Below, piece by piece: positions 55,799 to 64,000 of a stretch of 64,000 bases of DNA. A model generated the notes under the pieces. It searched no databases, was not told the DNA's origin, and was given only the letters and a program-made list of their open reading frames with translations. Position numbers and translations under genes: made by a program. Every line of letters begins with the position of its first letter. The first letter of the stretch is position 1. The stretch is from Candidatus Nitricoxidireducens bremensis (GTDB lineage: Bacteria; Pseudomonadota; Gammaproteobacteria; Burkholderiales; Rhodocyclaceae), in contig JAOTRT010000009.1 of NCBI GenBank assembly GCA_030247725.1, forward strand, positions 82,239-146,238, given 5' to 3'.

Positions 55799-56236
55799 AT
55801 GGACGGCACCATCTACCGGCCGCCGGGGGAGGAGATCAACCGCCTCCCCTGTGTCTTCGGCAAGGCCCTGCTGGCCCAAAGCGCCGTTTGCGAACTGGCG
55901 CGCCGCCAGACCATCGGCGAGGCGGAGAGCCTCGTCTGCGCCTCCCCCGTGGCGCGCGCCGCCTGCGGCACTCTCTACGGCCTGCTGCGGGAGAAGTCGG
56001 CCTTCGCCCTGCGAATCAAGGCCACCGAGCGCATCCTGCCCCACGCCATGGTCATGAAGATCCAGTGCGGCGGCCTGGAGGGCCTGCGTCAGGTCGTCTC
56101 CCCCGACACCCACGCCCCCGACGTGCACCGCCTGGTGCGCGCGGCGAGCGAGCGCTACGGCAGCCTCGACGATCTGCCCTTCTCCGAGATCGTCAAGGGC
56201 GTCGCGGCCTTCCAGTTGCGCCGGAGGAGGCCGTGA
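55799..56236 (+). CDS. Conserved hypothetical protein
   Basis: 145 residues: NRLPCVFGKALLAQSAVCELARRQTIGEAESLVCASPVARAACGTLYGLLREKSAFALRI, then VMKIQCGGLEGLRQVV. Five Cys (18, 31, 47, 56 and one near 89) might bind a metal cluster. No family recognised. Third gene of the S24-like small operon. Confidence 0.7.
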   Translation: MDGTIYRPPGEEINRLPCVFGKALLAQSAVCELARRQTIGEAESLVCASPVARAACGTLYGLLREKSAFALRIKATERILPHAMVMKIQCGGLEGLRQVVSPDTHAPDVHRLVRAASERYGSLDDLPFSEIVKGVAAFQLRRRRP

Positions 56237-56396
56237 CGGCCATGGCCCGCCACCCCCCGGCCCCCTCCTCGCGGAAGGGGAGCCGCAATGCTCGCTACGC
56301 TCGGAATATGGGGGCGACACCGAGTCCTCAGGGAAGCGGATGTTCGCTCCGCGAACGCGCCGTCCCGCCTTGGGACGGCCCGGCGGCGGGACTGCC
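56237..56396. other. Spacer with two hairpins before the Sfum_1244-like gene
   Basis: GTTCGC tcc GCGAAC (56342-56356) and GCCGTCCC gcctt GGGACGGC (56359-56379) stand side by side. Neither has a T tail. The second hairpin ends 18 bp before the GTG start and could limit translation or end the upstream transcript. Confidence 0.5.
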
Positions 56397-57428
56397 GTGC
56401 TGAACGTCGGCGCCCTCATCGAAGCCGTCCAGCGCAACTGCCACATCGCGGATGCGCGCCATGCCCGCGAGATGACCCTGTGCAACTACCTGCTGGAAAT
56501 GCGCGAGTACTACCGCTGGGAACACGGCCTGCCCCTCGGCGTGGCGCCGCCCCGGGCCGAGGTGGGGCGCTGGCTGGCGGAGCGGGAGGAACTCTGGGAC
56601 ACGGTGGCCGAGGAGGACTACGGCGAGCTGCCGCTGGCGGGGGAGCGTTACGAGCCCTTTGCCGTCGCGGCGGTGAATGAGGTCCTCGCCGGCCATGGTC
56701 TGGTGTACGGCGCCGGCATCGGCCGCTACGGCAGCGCCCATTTCTTCCTCGGCCGCCTTGACCGCCACGACACCGTGGACGGCCTGCAGGTGGTCGTCAG
56801 CGGCTGCGAATACGCCCGCGACATCGCCGCCATCCCTGCCGCCCTCCAGGGCGACACGGTGATCGTGCGCCAGGAGGCCCTGCGCCAGTGGCTGTGGGAG
56901 AAGGCCGAGGCCTGGGGCGTGCGCCAGGTGCCGGGGCCCATGCGACGCGCCCTGGAGGCCTGGGGCTATTTCGACGATGGCGCCGCGGCCCTGGCGCGCA
57001 TGGCCGCCGCCGAGACGGCGACGGTGATCCTCCACGAGCGCGGCGAACACGCCGCCGGCCGCCTGCTGGGGCCCGCCTGGGAGGAGATGCTGGCGGGCTT
57101 CGCCGAGCGCCGCGCCGAACTGTTGGCCCGCGCCGTGCGCGACCACCTGGCCGACTGTCTGGTCACCCTGCCGGAGCTGGTGGCGCGGCAGGCCTGGCCG
57201 TCGCTGCATTTCTGGTTCGCCAACCTGGACGGCCTGCGGGGTGTCCTGTTCCCGCGCCTGGCGGCGGCCGGCGAAACCTGGGCGGCGACGGGCGATACGG
57301 CGCCGGTGCTGGCGGCGGCCCACGCTGGGGCTGAGCACTGGCGCGCCCTCGCCCTTCGCCTGCTGGCGCGGCGCGAGGCCGCCGCCGTCACCGTTCTGCT
57401 GGACGACATGGCCGCCCTCGCCCTCTGA
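56397..57428 (+). CDS. Conserved protein of the Sfum_1244-like family
   Basis: 343 residues from GTG 56397; an upstream ATG at 56340 would place the start inside the hairpins and give a Pro/Arg-rich unfolded head. It begins LNVGALIEAVQRNCHIADARHAREMTLCNYLLEMREYYRWEHG, which I recall as the hallmark of the Sfum_1244 family of unknown function. It is mostly helical, with several conserved Trp and His, and no membrane segment or known catalytic motif. Confidence 0.75.
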   Translation: MLNVGALIEAVQRNCHIADARHAREMTLCNYLLEMREYYRWEHGLPLGVAPPRAEVGRWLAEREELWDTVAEEDYGELPLAGERYEPFAVAAVNEVLAGHGLVYGAGIGRYGSAHFFLGRLDRHDTVDGLQVVVSGCEYARDIAAIPAALQGDTVIVRQEALRQWLWEKAEAWGVRQVPGPMRRALEAWGYFDDGAAALARMAAAETATVILHERGEHAAGRLLGPAWEEMLAGFAERRAELLARAVRDHLADCLVTLPELVARQAWPSLHFWFANLDGLRGVLFPRLAAAGETWAATGDTAPVLAAAHAGAEHWRALALRLLARREAAAVTVLLDDMAALAL

Positions 57429-57490
57429 CTTCCGGCGATTCATGCCGGATGAATGACGCGGCGCCGGCCGCTGCCGGGTAGAATCGGGCC

Positions 57491-58267
57491 ATGCCCCGTT
57501 TCGCCGCCAACCTGTCCTACCTGTTCCTGGAAGTCGAGTTCCCGCAGCGCTTCGCCGCGGCTGCTGCTGCCGGTTTCCGCGCCGTCGAATTCCACTTCCC
57601 CTATGCTTACGAGCCGGGCCTGCTGGCCGCGGCGGCGCGGGCGGCCGGCGTCGAGGTGGTGCTGTTCAACCTGCCGGCCGGCGACTGGGCGGCGGGGGAA
57701 CGCGGCATCGCCTGCCATCCGGGCCGCGTCGCCGAATTCCGCGCCGGCGTCGCCCGCGCCGCCGAATACGCCCGGGCCCTCGGCTGCCCGCGGCTGAACT
57801 GCCTTGCCGGCCTGCTGCCGCCGGGCGTCGCCGCCGCGGCGGCGCACGCCACTCTGGTGGACAACTTGCGTTTCGCCGCGGCTGAACTCGGCCACGCCGG
57901 CGTCGAACTGCTGCTGGAACCCATCAACACGCGGGACGTGCCGGGCTTCCTGGTGTCCCGCAGCGACGAGGCCCTGGAGATCATCGCCGCCGCCGGCGCC
58001 GACAACCTGCGGCTGCAGTTCGACATCTACCACGCCCAGGTCATGGAGGGCGACCTCGCCCGCCGCCTGGAGTGCCACCTGTCCCGCATCGGCCACATCC
58101 AGATTGCCGACAACCCGGGCCGCCACGAACCCGGCACCGGGGAAATCAACTACCCCTTCCTGTTCGAACGCCTCGACCGTCTCGGCTATGCCGGATGGGT
58201 CGGCTGCGAATACCAGCCCCTGAGCACGGCTGCCGCAGGCCTGGCGTGGCTGGACGGCTGGCGGTAA
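57491..58267 (+). CDS. hyi: Hydroxypyruvate isomerase
   Basis: 258 residues, TIM-barrel xylose-isomerase-like family. It converts hydroxypyruvate to tartronate semialdehyde in the glyoxylate/glycerate pathway. Signature parts: MPRFAANLSYLFLEVEFPQRFAAAAAAGFRAVEF, ELLLEPINTRDVPGFLV (metal Glu), LQFDIYHAQVMEGDLAR (Asp, His) and HIQIADNPGRHEPGTGEINYPFLF. The later Glu in VGCEYQP completes the metal site. First gene of the glycerate/glycolate group; no glyoxylate carboligase or tartronate semialdehyde reductase is next to it in this window. Confidence 0.93.
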   Translation: MPRFAANLSYLFLEVEFPQRFAAAAAAGFRAVEFHFPYAYEPGLLAAAARAAGVEVVLFNLPAGDWAAGERGIACHPGRVAEFRAGVARAAEYARALGCPRLNCLAGLLPPGVAAAAAHATLVDNLRFAAAELGHAGVELLLEPINTRDVPGFLVSRSDEALEIIAAAGADNLRLQFDIYHAQVMEGDLARRLECHLSRIGHIQIADNPGRHEPGTGEINYPFLFERLDRLGYAGWVGCEYQPLSTAAAGLAWLDGWR

Positions 58268-58288
58268 CCCAAAATTGCAGAGAGCGCC

Positions 58289-59935
58289 ATGAACTGGTTC
58301 ATCAACCTGAGCATCCGCTGGAAATTCCAGATCGGCTTCTTCGTCGTCACCATGGTGACGACCATCTATAACCGTTTCCTTGCCTCCTGGGAGCTGCAGA
58401 AGATGATCGACATCGCCCGCCAGGGCGGTGCCCCCGAGGCGGCCATCAAGGCCATGGCGGACAACCGGGCCGCCTACCACTTCCACTCGGTGTGGGAATC
58501 CGGCCTCGAATTCGCGCTCCAGTTCTTCCTCATCGGCCTGGTGGCGAAACTTTTCCTCAAGCCCATCCTGGAGCTCTGCAACGCCCTCAAGGCGGTGGAG
58601 CAGGGCGATCTCACCAAGGGCGTGAACGTCACCGCCCACGACGAGATCGGCGTTCTCCAGCGCATTTTCAACGACGTCATCGGCAAGCTTTCGCGCATCC
58701 TCGGCAGCGTCGAGGACAGCGGACGCCAGATGGCCCAGTCCTCCTTCCAGATCGCCACCATCGCCAGCGAGATCGCCGAGGTGAGCCGCAACGAGGAGGC
58801 CCGTTCCGCCGAGGTGGTGGCCGACACCCAGGCCCTGACCCAGGTAGCGCGCAAGGTCGAGGAACAGGCCGGCTCCGCCGCCGCCCTGACGCGGGACGTG
58901 CAGGTGCGCGGCACCGAGGGCGTGAATGCGGTCCAGCGCAACATCGCCCAGATGGAGGCGACGGTGGAGGAGGTGAACCGGGTCTCCGGCGAAGTGGTGG
59001 AACTCTCCGCCTCCGCCGAGGAGATCACGCGCATCATCGACACCATCAAGGAGATCGCCAGCCAGACCAACCTGCTGGCGCTGAACGCCGCCATCGAGGC
59101 GGCACGCGCCGGCGAGCAGGGGCGCGGCTTCGCCGTCGTCGCCGACGAGGTGCGCAAGCTGGCCGAGCGCACCACCCAGTCCGCCGCCGAGGTCACCGGC
59201 ATCGTGTCCACCATCTCCGGCCGCGTCCATCAGTTGCGCGAAACCATGACCTCCGTGGTGGAGCGGGTGCACGGCAACCAGGTGGTCGCCGGCGAATCCG
59301 CCCAGGTCATGGCGGCCATGGCCGAGGGCGTCTCCCAGGCCGCCACCGGCAACGACGCCATCGTCGAGGCCAGCCGCCACCAGATGGAACAGCTCGCCCA
59401 CCTGGAGGCGACCCTGGAGCGCCTCTTCGCCACCCTCAACGAAAGCTCCACCAAGGTGGAGACCACGGCCGCCATCGGCAACGACCTGCACCGGGTCACC
59501 GGCCAGCTCAACGACGTCATGTCCGGCTTCAACTTCCAGCGCGACGTGATGGTCGAGTCGCGGCCCGTGGGCGAGAAGCGCCGCCATCCGCGCCTCGACC
59601 GCGGTGTGCTGATGATGGTGCGCCAGGGCAGCGAACCGCCCCTCGCCGCCGAAGCCCTGGCCTCCGACGTGAGCGTCTCCGGCGTGCGCATCGTCGTGCC
59701 GCGCCCCCTGCACAAGGGCCTGCCCGTGACCGTGGAGCTGCAGATGCCGGCCGACTCCCTCGATCGCTACCGGAGCCAGGCGCCGGTGCCCATCGAGGCC
59801 GCCCTGCGCTGGCAGCGGGAGGAGGACGGCCGCCAGGTCTGCGGCCTGGAATTCAGCAACCTGAGCCAGGTCCAGCGGGACCGCATCGACGACATCTTCG
59901 CCTTCTACAACCGGGCGCCCACCTATGGCGGCTGA
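58289..59935 (+). CDS. Methyl-accepting chemotaxis-type receptor with C-terminal PilZ domain
   Basis: 548 residues. Two membrane helices (about 10-30 and 72-92) enclose only about 40 periplasmic residues, too small for a usual ligand-binding domain. HAMP-like ([17 protein letters not shown]), then the signalling domain with the highly conserved hairpin [38 protein letters not shown]. The C-terminus is PilZ (about 430-540), with the c-di-GMP signature RRHPRLDRG and DVSVSGVRI. So c-di-GMP may tune this receptor directly. It lies between hyi and the glycerate kinase gene and overlaps the latter by 11 bp. Confidence 0.9.
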   Translation: MNWFINLSIRWKFQIGFFVVTMVTTIYNRFLASWELQKMIDIARQGGAPEAAIKAMADNRAAYHFHSVWESGLEFALQFFLIGLVAKLFLKPILELCNALKAVEQGDLTKGVNVTAHDEIGVLQRIFNDVIGKLSRILGSVEDSGRQMAQSSFQIATIASEIAEVSRNEEARSAEVVADTQALTQVARKVEEQAGSAAALTRDVQVRGTEGVNAVQRNIAQMEATVEEVNRVSGEVVELSASAEEITRIIDTIKEIASQTNLLALNAAIEAARAGEQGRGFAVVADEVRKLAERTTQSAAEVTGIVSTISGRVHQLRETMTSVVERVHGNQVVAGESAQVMAAMAEGVSQAATGNDAIVEASRHQMEQLAHLEATLERLFATLNESSTKVETTAAIGNDLHRVTGQLNDVMSGFNFQRDVMVESRPVGEKRRHPRLDRGVLMMVRQGSEPPLAAEALASDVSVSGVRIVVPRPLHKGLPVTVELQMPADSLDRYRSQAPVPIEAALRWQREEDGRQVCGLEFSNLSQVQRDRIDDIFAFYNRAPTYGG

Positions 59936-61226
59936 GGCCGCCGACCGGCGCGCCCTGCTGCGGCGCCTGTTCGCTGCCGCCGTGGCCGCCGCCGACCCGG
60001 CCCGCTGCGTGCCGCCGGCCCTGGCGGAACTGCTGCCGACGCCGCCCCGCGGTCGCTGCATCGTCGTCGCCGCCGGCAAGGCCGCCGCCGCCATGGCCCG
60101 CGCCGTCGAGGATTGCTGGCCCGGCGACCTCGGCCAACTCGAAGGCTTCGCCGTCACCCGCTACGGCCACGGCTTGTCCTGCCGGCGCATCGAGGTGATC
60201 GAGGCCGCCCATCCGGTACCCGACGCCGCCGGTCTCGCCGCCGCGCAACGGGCACTGGATTCCGTGCGGGGCCTGACGGCCGACGACCTGGTGCTGGTGC
60301 TGCTCTCCGGCGGCGGCTCGGCCCTGCTGGCCCTGCCGGCCGAAGGCGTGAGCCTGGCCGACAAGCAGGCCGTCACCCGGTCCCTGCTCAAGTGCGGCGC
60401 CGCCATCGACGAAATCAACTGCGTCAGGAAGCACCTGTCGGCCATCAAGGGCGGCCGTCTCGCCTGCGCCGCCGCGCCGGCCCAGGTGCTGACCCTGGCC
60501 ATTTCCGACGTGCCCGGCGACGATGCCTCGGTGATCGCCTCGGGTCCCACGGTGCCGGACGCCACCACCTGCGCCGACGCCCTCGCCATCCTCGACCGCC
60601 ACGGCGTCGCGGCGCCGCCGGCCGTACGGGCCCTGCTGGCGGCCGGGACGACGGAGACGCCCAAGCCCGGCGACGAACGCTTCCTCAAGGCCACGACGCG
60701 CATTGTCGCCACTGCCGGCGATGCCCTGGCCGCGGCGGCCGAAGCCGCGCGGGCCGCGGGTTACACGCCCCTGGTGCTGGGCGACACCATCGAGGGCGAG
60801 GCGCGGGAGGCCGCCCGTGTGCTGGGCGGCATCGCCCTTTCCTGTGCCCGCAATGGCGTTCCGCTGGCGCCGCCCTGCGTGCTGCTCTCGGGCGGCGAGA
60901 CCACCGTGACGGTGCGCGGCAGCGGGCGCGGCGGACGCAATGCCGAGTTCCTGCTGGCCCTGGCGCTGGCCCTCGGCGGCCATGGGCGCATCCACGCCGT
61001 CGCCTGCGACACCGACGGCATCGACGGTTCCGAGGACAACGCCGGCGCCCTGCTGGCGCCCGACACCCTGGCCCGGGCCCGCGCCGCCGGCCTCGACGCC
61101 CGCGGCCGGCTGGCCGACAACGACGCCTGGGGCTTCTTCGATGCCCTCGGCGACCTCGTGGTGACCGGCCCGACGCGGACGAATGTGAACGATTTCCGGG
61201 CGATTCTGATCGAGCCCGGCGCGTAG
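59925..61226 (+). CDS. ttuD: Glycerate 2-kinase (MOFRL family)
   Basis: 433 residues, full length. It phosphorylates D-glycerate to 2-phosphoglycerate with ATP. N-terminal GckA domain: [96 protein letters not shown]-terminal MOFRL motif: [27 protein letters not shown] and [17 protein letters not shown]. It overlaps the receptor gene by 11 bp, suggesting coupled translation. Confidence 0.94.
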   Translation: MAAEAADRRALLRRLFAAAVAAADPARCVPPALAELLPTPPRGRCIVVAAGKAAAAMARAVEDCWPGDLGQLEGFAVTRYGHGLSCRRIEVIEAAHPVPDAAGLAAAQRALDSVRGLTADDLVLVLLSGGGSALLALPAEGVSLADKQAVTRSLLKCGAAIDEINCVRKHLSAIKGGRLACAAAPAQVLTLAISDVPGDDASVIASGPTVPDATTCADALAILDRHGVAAPPAVRALLAAGTTETPKPGDERFLKATTRIVATAGDALAAAAEAARAAGYTPLVLGDTIEGEAREAARVLGGIALSCARNGVPLAPPCVLLSGGETTVTVRGSGRGGRNAEFLLALALALGGHGRIHAVACDTDGIDGSEDNAGALLAPDTLARARAAGLDARGRLADNDAWGFFDALGDLVVTGPTRTNVNDFRAILIEPGA

Positions 61227-61256
61227 AATCCGGGGTTCGGATTCCCGGAGCCCGCC

Positions 61257-62714
61257 ATGCACGCCCATCCCCCCGAACACCGCATCGACGAGGACACCCG
61301 CAGCGCGGTGCTGGCCGAGCTGGCGGCCCTGCTGCCGGCTTCGGCCCTGCTCGTCGACTTCGAGGACCTCAAGCCCTACGAGTGCGACGGCCTCACCGCC
61401 TACCGCCAGCTGCCCATGGCCGTGGCCCTGCCGGCCGACGAGGCCCAGGCCGTCGCCGTGCTGCGGGCCTGCCACCGCCACGGCGTGCCCGTGGTGGCGC
61501 GCGGCGCCGGCACCGGCCTGTCGGGCGGCGCCACGCCGGTGAACGACGGCGTGGTGCTGTCCCTCGCCAGGTTCATGCGCATCCTGGAAGTCGATCCCCT
61601 GGCGCGCACGGCCCGCGTGCAGCCCGGCGTGCGCAACACCGCCATCTCCGAGGCGGCGGCGCCCTTCGGCCTCTACTACGCGCCGGACCCCAGCTCCCAG
61701 ATCGCCTGCACCATCGGCGGCAACGTGGCCGAGAACTCGGGCGGCGTCCATTGCCTCAAGTACGGCCTCACGGTGCACAACATCCTCAAGCTGCGCGTGG
61801 CGCTGATCGACGGCGAGATCGTCGAGATCGGCGGCGACGCCCTCGATGGACCGGGCTACGACCTGCTGGCCGTGATGGTGGGCTCCGAGGGCATGCTCGG
61901 CGTGGTGCTCGAAGCCACCGTCAAGCTGACGCCCAAGCCCCAGGTGGCCCAGGTGGTGATGGCCTCCTTCGACGACGTCATCAAGGCCGGCAACGCCGTG
62001 GCCGACATCATCGCCGCCGGCATCATCCCCGCCGGCCTGGAGATGATGGACAAGCCCGCCACCGCCGCCGTCGAGGACTTCGTGCACGCCGGCTACGACC
62101 TGTCCGCCGAGGCCATCCTGCTGGCCGAGTCCGACGGCACGCCCGAGGAAGTGGCCGAGGAAATAGCCGCCATGCGCGCCGTGCTGGAAAAGGCCGGTGC
62201 CCGCGAGCTGCGCGTGTCCCAGAACGAAGCCGAGCGCCTCAAGTTCTGGGCCGGCCGCAAGGCCGCCTTCCCGGCGGTGGGCCGCATCACGCCCGACTAC
62301 CTATGCATGGACGGCACCATTCCGCGTAAGCATCTGGCCCACGTGCTCACCGAGATCGCACGCCTCGCCCAGCGCTACGGCCTGCGCTGCGCCAACGTCT
62401 TCCACGCCGGCGACGGCAACCTGCATCCGCTGATCATGTTCGACGCCAGCGTGCCCGACGAACTGGAGCGCGCCACGGAACTGGGTTCCCGCATCCTCGA
62501 ACTTTCCGTCGATGTGGGCGGCACCATCACCGGCGAGCACGGCGTCGGCATCGAGAAGGTGCAGCAGATGTGCGTGCAGTTCTCCCGCGAGGAGCTGGAA
62601 GCCTTCCACGCCCTCAAGGAGGCCTTCGATCCGAAGCGGCTGCTGAATCCGGGCAAGGCCGTGCCGACGCCGCGGCGCTGCTCCGAATACCGCCTCACCG
62701 GGAGCGCGAAATGA
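61257..62714 (+). CDS. glcD: Glycolate oxidase FAD subunit GlcD
   Basis: 485 residues. FAD-binding part (PCMH type): VARGAGTGLSGGATPVNDGVVLSLARFM, LYYAPDPSSQIACTIGGNVAENSGG, LLAVMVGSEGMLGVVLEATVKLTPKP. C-terminal FAD-oxidase part with NVFHAGDGNLHPLI and VGGTITGEHGVGIEK. It oxidises glycolate to glyoxylate with GlcE and GlcF, passing electrons to the membrane. 30 bp after the glycerate kinase gene; its stop overlaps the glcE start (ATGA). Confidence 0.95.
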   Translation: MHAHPPEHRIDEDTRSAVLAELAALLPASALLVDFEDLKPYECDGLTAYRQLPMAVALPADEAQAVAVLRACHRHGVPVVARGAGTGLSGGATPVNDGVVLSLARFMRILEVDPLARTARVQPGVRNTAISEAAAPFGLYYAPDPSSQIACTIGGNVAENSGGVHCLKYGLTVHNILKLRVALIDGEIVEIGGDALDGPGYDLLAVMVGSEGMLGVVLEATVKLTPKPQVAQVVMASFDDVIKAGNAVADIIAAGIIPAGLEMMDKPATAAVEDFVHAGYDLSAEAILLAESDGTPEEVAEEIAAMRAVLEKAGARELRVSQNEAERLKFWAGRKAAFPAVGRITPDYLCMDGTIPRKHLAHVLTEIARLAQRYGLRCANVFHAGDGNLHPLIMFDASVPDELERATELGSRILELSVDVGGTITGEHGVGIEKVQQMCVQFSREELEAFHALKEAFDPKRLLNPGKAVPTPRRCSEYRLTGSAK

Positions 62715-63766
62715 GCGACCTATCCCAGCAATTCGCCGCCCGCATCCGCGCCGCCGCCGGTCCCCTGGTCCTGCGGGGCCGGGGCAGCAAGGATTTCTAC
62801 GGCAACGCACCCCAGGGCGAGGCGCTCGACGTCTCCGGTCATCGCGGCATCGTCGCCTACGAGCCCACCGAACTGGTCATCACCGCCCGCGCCGGCACGC
62901 CCCTGGCCGAGATCGAGGCCGCCCTGGCCGAGAAGGGCCAGATGCTGGCCTTCGAACCGCCCCACTTCGGCGAGGGGGCGACGTCTTCCGCCACCCTGGG
63001 CGGCTGCGTCGCCGCCGGGCTTTCCGGGCCGCGCCGCGCCACCGCCGGTGCCGTGCGCGACTACGTGCTCGGCGTCAAGCTGCTGGACGGCCAGGCGCGG
63101 GAACTCAATTTCGGCGGCCAGGTCATGAAGAACGTGGCCGGCTACGACGTCTCGCGCCTGATCGCCGGCAGTCTCGGCACCCTGGGCCTGATCCTCGAAG
63201 TCTCCCTCAAGGTGCTGCCGCGGCCCGTGGCCGAAGCCACCTTGCGCTTCGACCTGCCCGAGGCCAAGGCCCTGGAGACCATGAACCAGTGGGCCGGCAA
63301 GCCGCTGCCCGTCTCGGCCACCGCCTGGTGCGACGACGTGCTCACCCTGCGTCTTTCCGGTGCCCGTGCCGCCGTGGCCGCCGCCGTCGAGAAGCTCGGC
63401 GGCGCCCTGGTGGCGGCCAGCGAGGCGAGCCAGTTCTGGGCCGGCCTGCGGGAGCAGCAACTCGATTATTTCGCCGGCGACGAAGCCCTCTGGCGCCTGT
63501 CCCTGCCTTCCACCGCTGCCCCCGCCGACCTGCCGGGCGCCACCTTCATCGAATGGGGCGGCAGCCAGCGCTGGCTGCGGGGCGACATCGACGCCGGCCA
63601 CGTGCGCGAAGTGGCGGCGAAGCTGGGCGGCCACGCCACCTTGTTCCGGGGCGGCGACAAGTCGGTGGGTGTGTTCCATCCTTTGGCGCCCGCGCTCGCT
63701 GCGCTGAACGCCCGCGTGCGCTCGGCGCTGGACCCGCGCAAGGTGTTCGATACCGGGCGCCTGTAG
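62711..63766 (+). CDS. glcE: Glycolate oxidase FAD-binding subunit GlcE
   Basis: 351 residues. Second FAD-type subunit: GRGSKDFYGNAPQGEALDVSGHRGIVAYEPTELVITARAGTPL, FGEGATSSATLGGCVAAGLSGPRRATAGAVRDYVLGVKLLDG and VMKNVAGYDVSRLIAGSLGTLGLILEVSLKVLPRP match the family. It forms the catalytic complex with GlcD and the iron-sulfur subunit GlcF. glcF is not directly behind it; a hairpin region follows instead, so glcF is either further right or elsewhere. Confidence 0.95.
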   Translation: MSDLSQQFAARIRAAAGPLVLRGRGSKDFYGNAPQGEALDVSGHRGIVAYEPTELVITARAGTPLAEIEAALAEKGQMLAFEPPHFGEGATSSATLGGCVAAGLSGPRRATAGAVRDYVLGVKLLDGQARELNFGGQVMKNVAGYDVSRLIAGSLGTLGLILEVSLKVLPRPVAEATLRFDLPEAKALETMNQWAGKPLPVSATAWCDDVLTLRLSGARAAVAAAVEKLGGALVAASEASQFWAGLREQQLDYFAGDEALWRLSLPSTAAPADLPGATFIEWGGSQRWLRGDIDAGHVREVAAKLGGHATLFRGGDKSVGVFHPLAPALAALNARVRSALDPRKVFDTGRL

Positions 63767-63785
63767 CCCGCGTGCGGAGCGCTGC

Positions 63786-63856
63786 GGGGCGGGGCAAGCC
63801 CGTCCTCGTCAGCGATTGAGAAGCATCGAATTCCTCGGCCGGGCTTGCCCCGCCCC
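63786..63856. terminator. Long perfect inverted repeat after glcE
   Basis: GGGGCGGGGCAAGCCCG (63786-63802) and its exact reverse complement (63840-63856) with a 37-nt loop. A 17-bp GC stem close behind the glcE stop suggests transcription termination or a dispersed intergenic repeat. There is no T run. The remaining 144 bp to the window end show no convincing gene. Confidence 0.55.
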
Positions 63857-64000
63857 TTGCCCGAAGCGGCGGTGCAACATGGCGCAGGCAACCCCGATCC
63901 CAGCGGTTGTCATCCCGGATGAATGCTGGCACGATGCCGGCTATCGAAACGTCATGGCGATTTTCTTCGGGCGGCTATGGCGCCGCCAGCGTGTGATGTG

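Noticed and set aside
63954..64000. Start of a further gene (MAIFFGRLWRRQR...)
   Set aside because: Only 15 codons before the window end, no ribosome site and no recognisable family; cannot be supported.

Overview
This is a GC-rich, gene-dense chromosomal window. It most likely comes from a betaproteobacterium: the tmRNA near 29.4-29.8 kb encodes the tag ANDERFALAA, typical of that class, and the mix of c-di-GMP enzymes, chemoreceptors, SulP carriers and glycolate genes fits a Rhodocyclales-like free-living bacterium. The order is inference. No replication genes, phage structural genes or transposases are visible.

Layout. 1-3.1 kb: heavy-metal RND efflux (czcB, partial czcA) behind an OmpR-type operator. 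3.2-10.2 kb: accessory island with a secreted caspase-like protein, a 1,360-residue NACHT-type STAND NTPase ending in a predicted PD-(D/E)XK nuclease, and a DUF4143-type ATPase whose stop overlaps the STAND start; a perfect palindrome precedes the pair. 10.3-13.1 kb: cobalamin adenosyltransferase and SulP carrier 1. 13.1-13.6 kb: gene-free, with two inverted copies of a nested-hairpin element whose stems covary while internal strands are identical. 13.6-19.3 kb: NtrC-type two-component operon, divergent from a Usp-like gene and SulP carrier 2; the region between carries two GTTGCAnnnTGCAAC palindromes and sigma-54 promoters. 19.4-26.6 kb: six-gene hydrogenase-4/complex-I-like membrane complex whose large subunit has lost all four NiFe cysteines (an Ehr-type complex). 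26.6-29.8 kb: a small secreted protein, a CapA-like phosphoesterase, a STAS/SpoIIAA-like protein, a relB-yafQ toxin-antitoxin pair and ssrA.

30-42.6 kb is a signalling block: a CBS-PAS-GGDEF-EAL-CZB protein, then on the other strand five overlapping genes (hybrid kinase, receiver-GAF-GGDEF-EAL protein, PhnD-like lipoprotein, second hybrid kinase, iron-dependent alcohol dehydrogenase). 42.7-50.9 kb: chrB-chrA, a divergent MFS carrier, SulP carrier 3 fused to two Usp domains, and an OmpR-type two-component pair. 51-57.4 kb: an HTH-ferredoxin-reductase fusion, a haem-c GGDEF-EAL protein, a lone S24 domain protein and three conserved genes of unknown role. 57.5-63.8 kb: glyoxylate/glycolate genes (hyi, glycerate kinase, glcD, glcE) with a PilZ-bearing chemoreceptor embedded among them.

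How it fits together: the NtrC-type pair probably controls the Usp-SulP2 unit by sigma-54 and may extend to the Ehr complex. The ATPase/STAND pair looks like a candidate defence module. The 34-42.6 kb operon looks like a periplasmic ligand sensor (PhnD plus kinases) that sets c-di-GMP. All functional statements come from motif reading; no database search was run.
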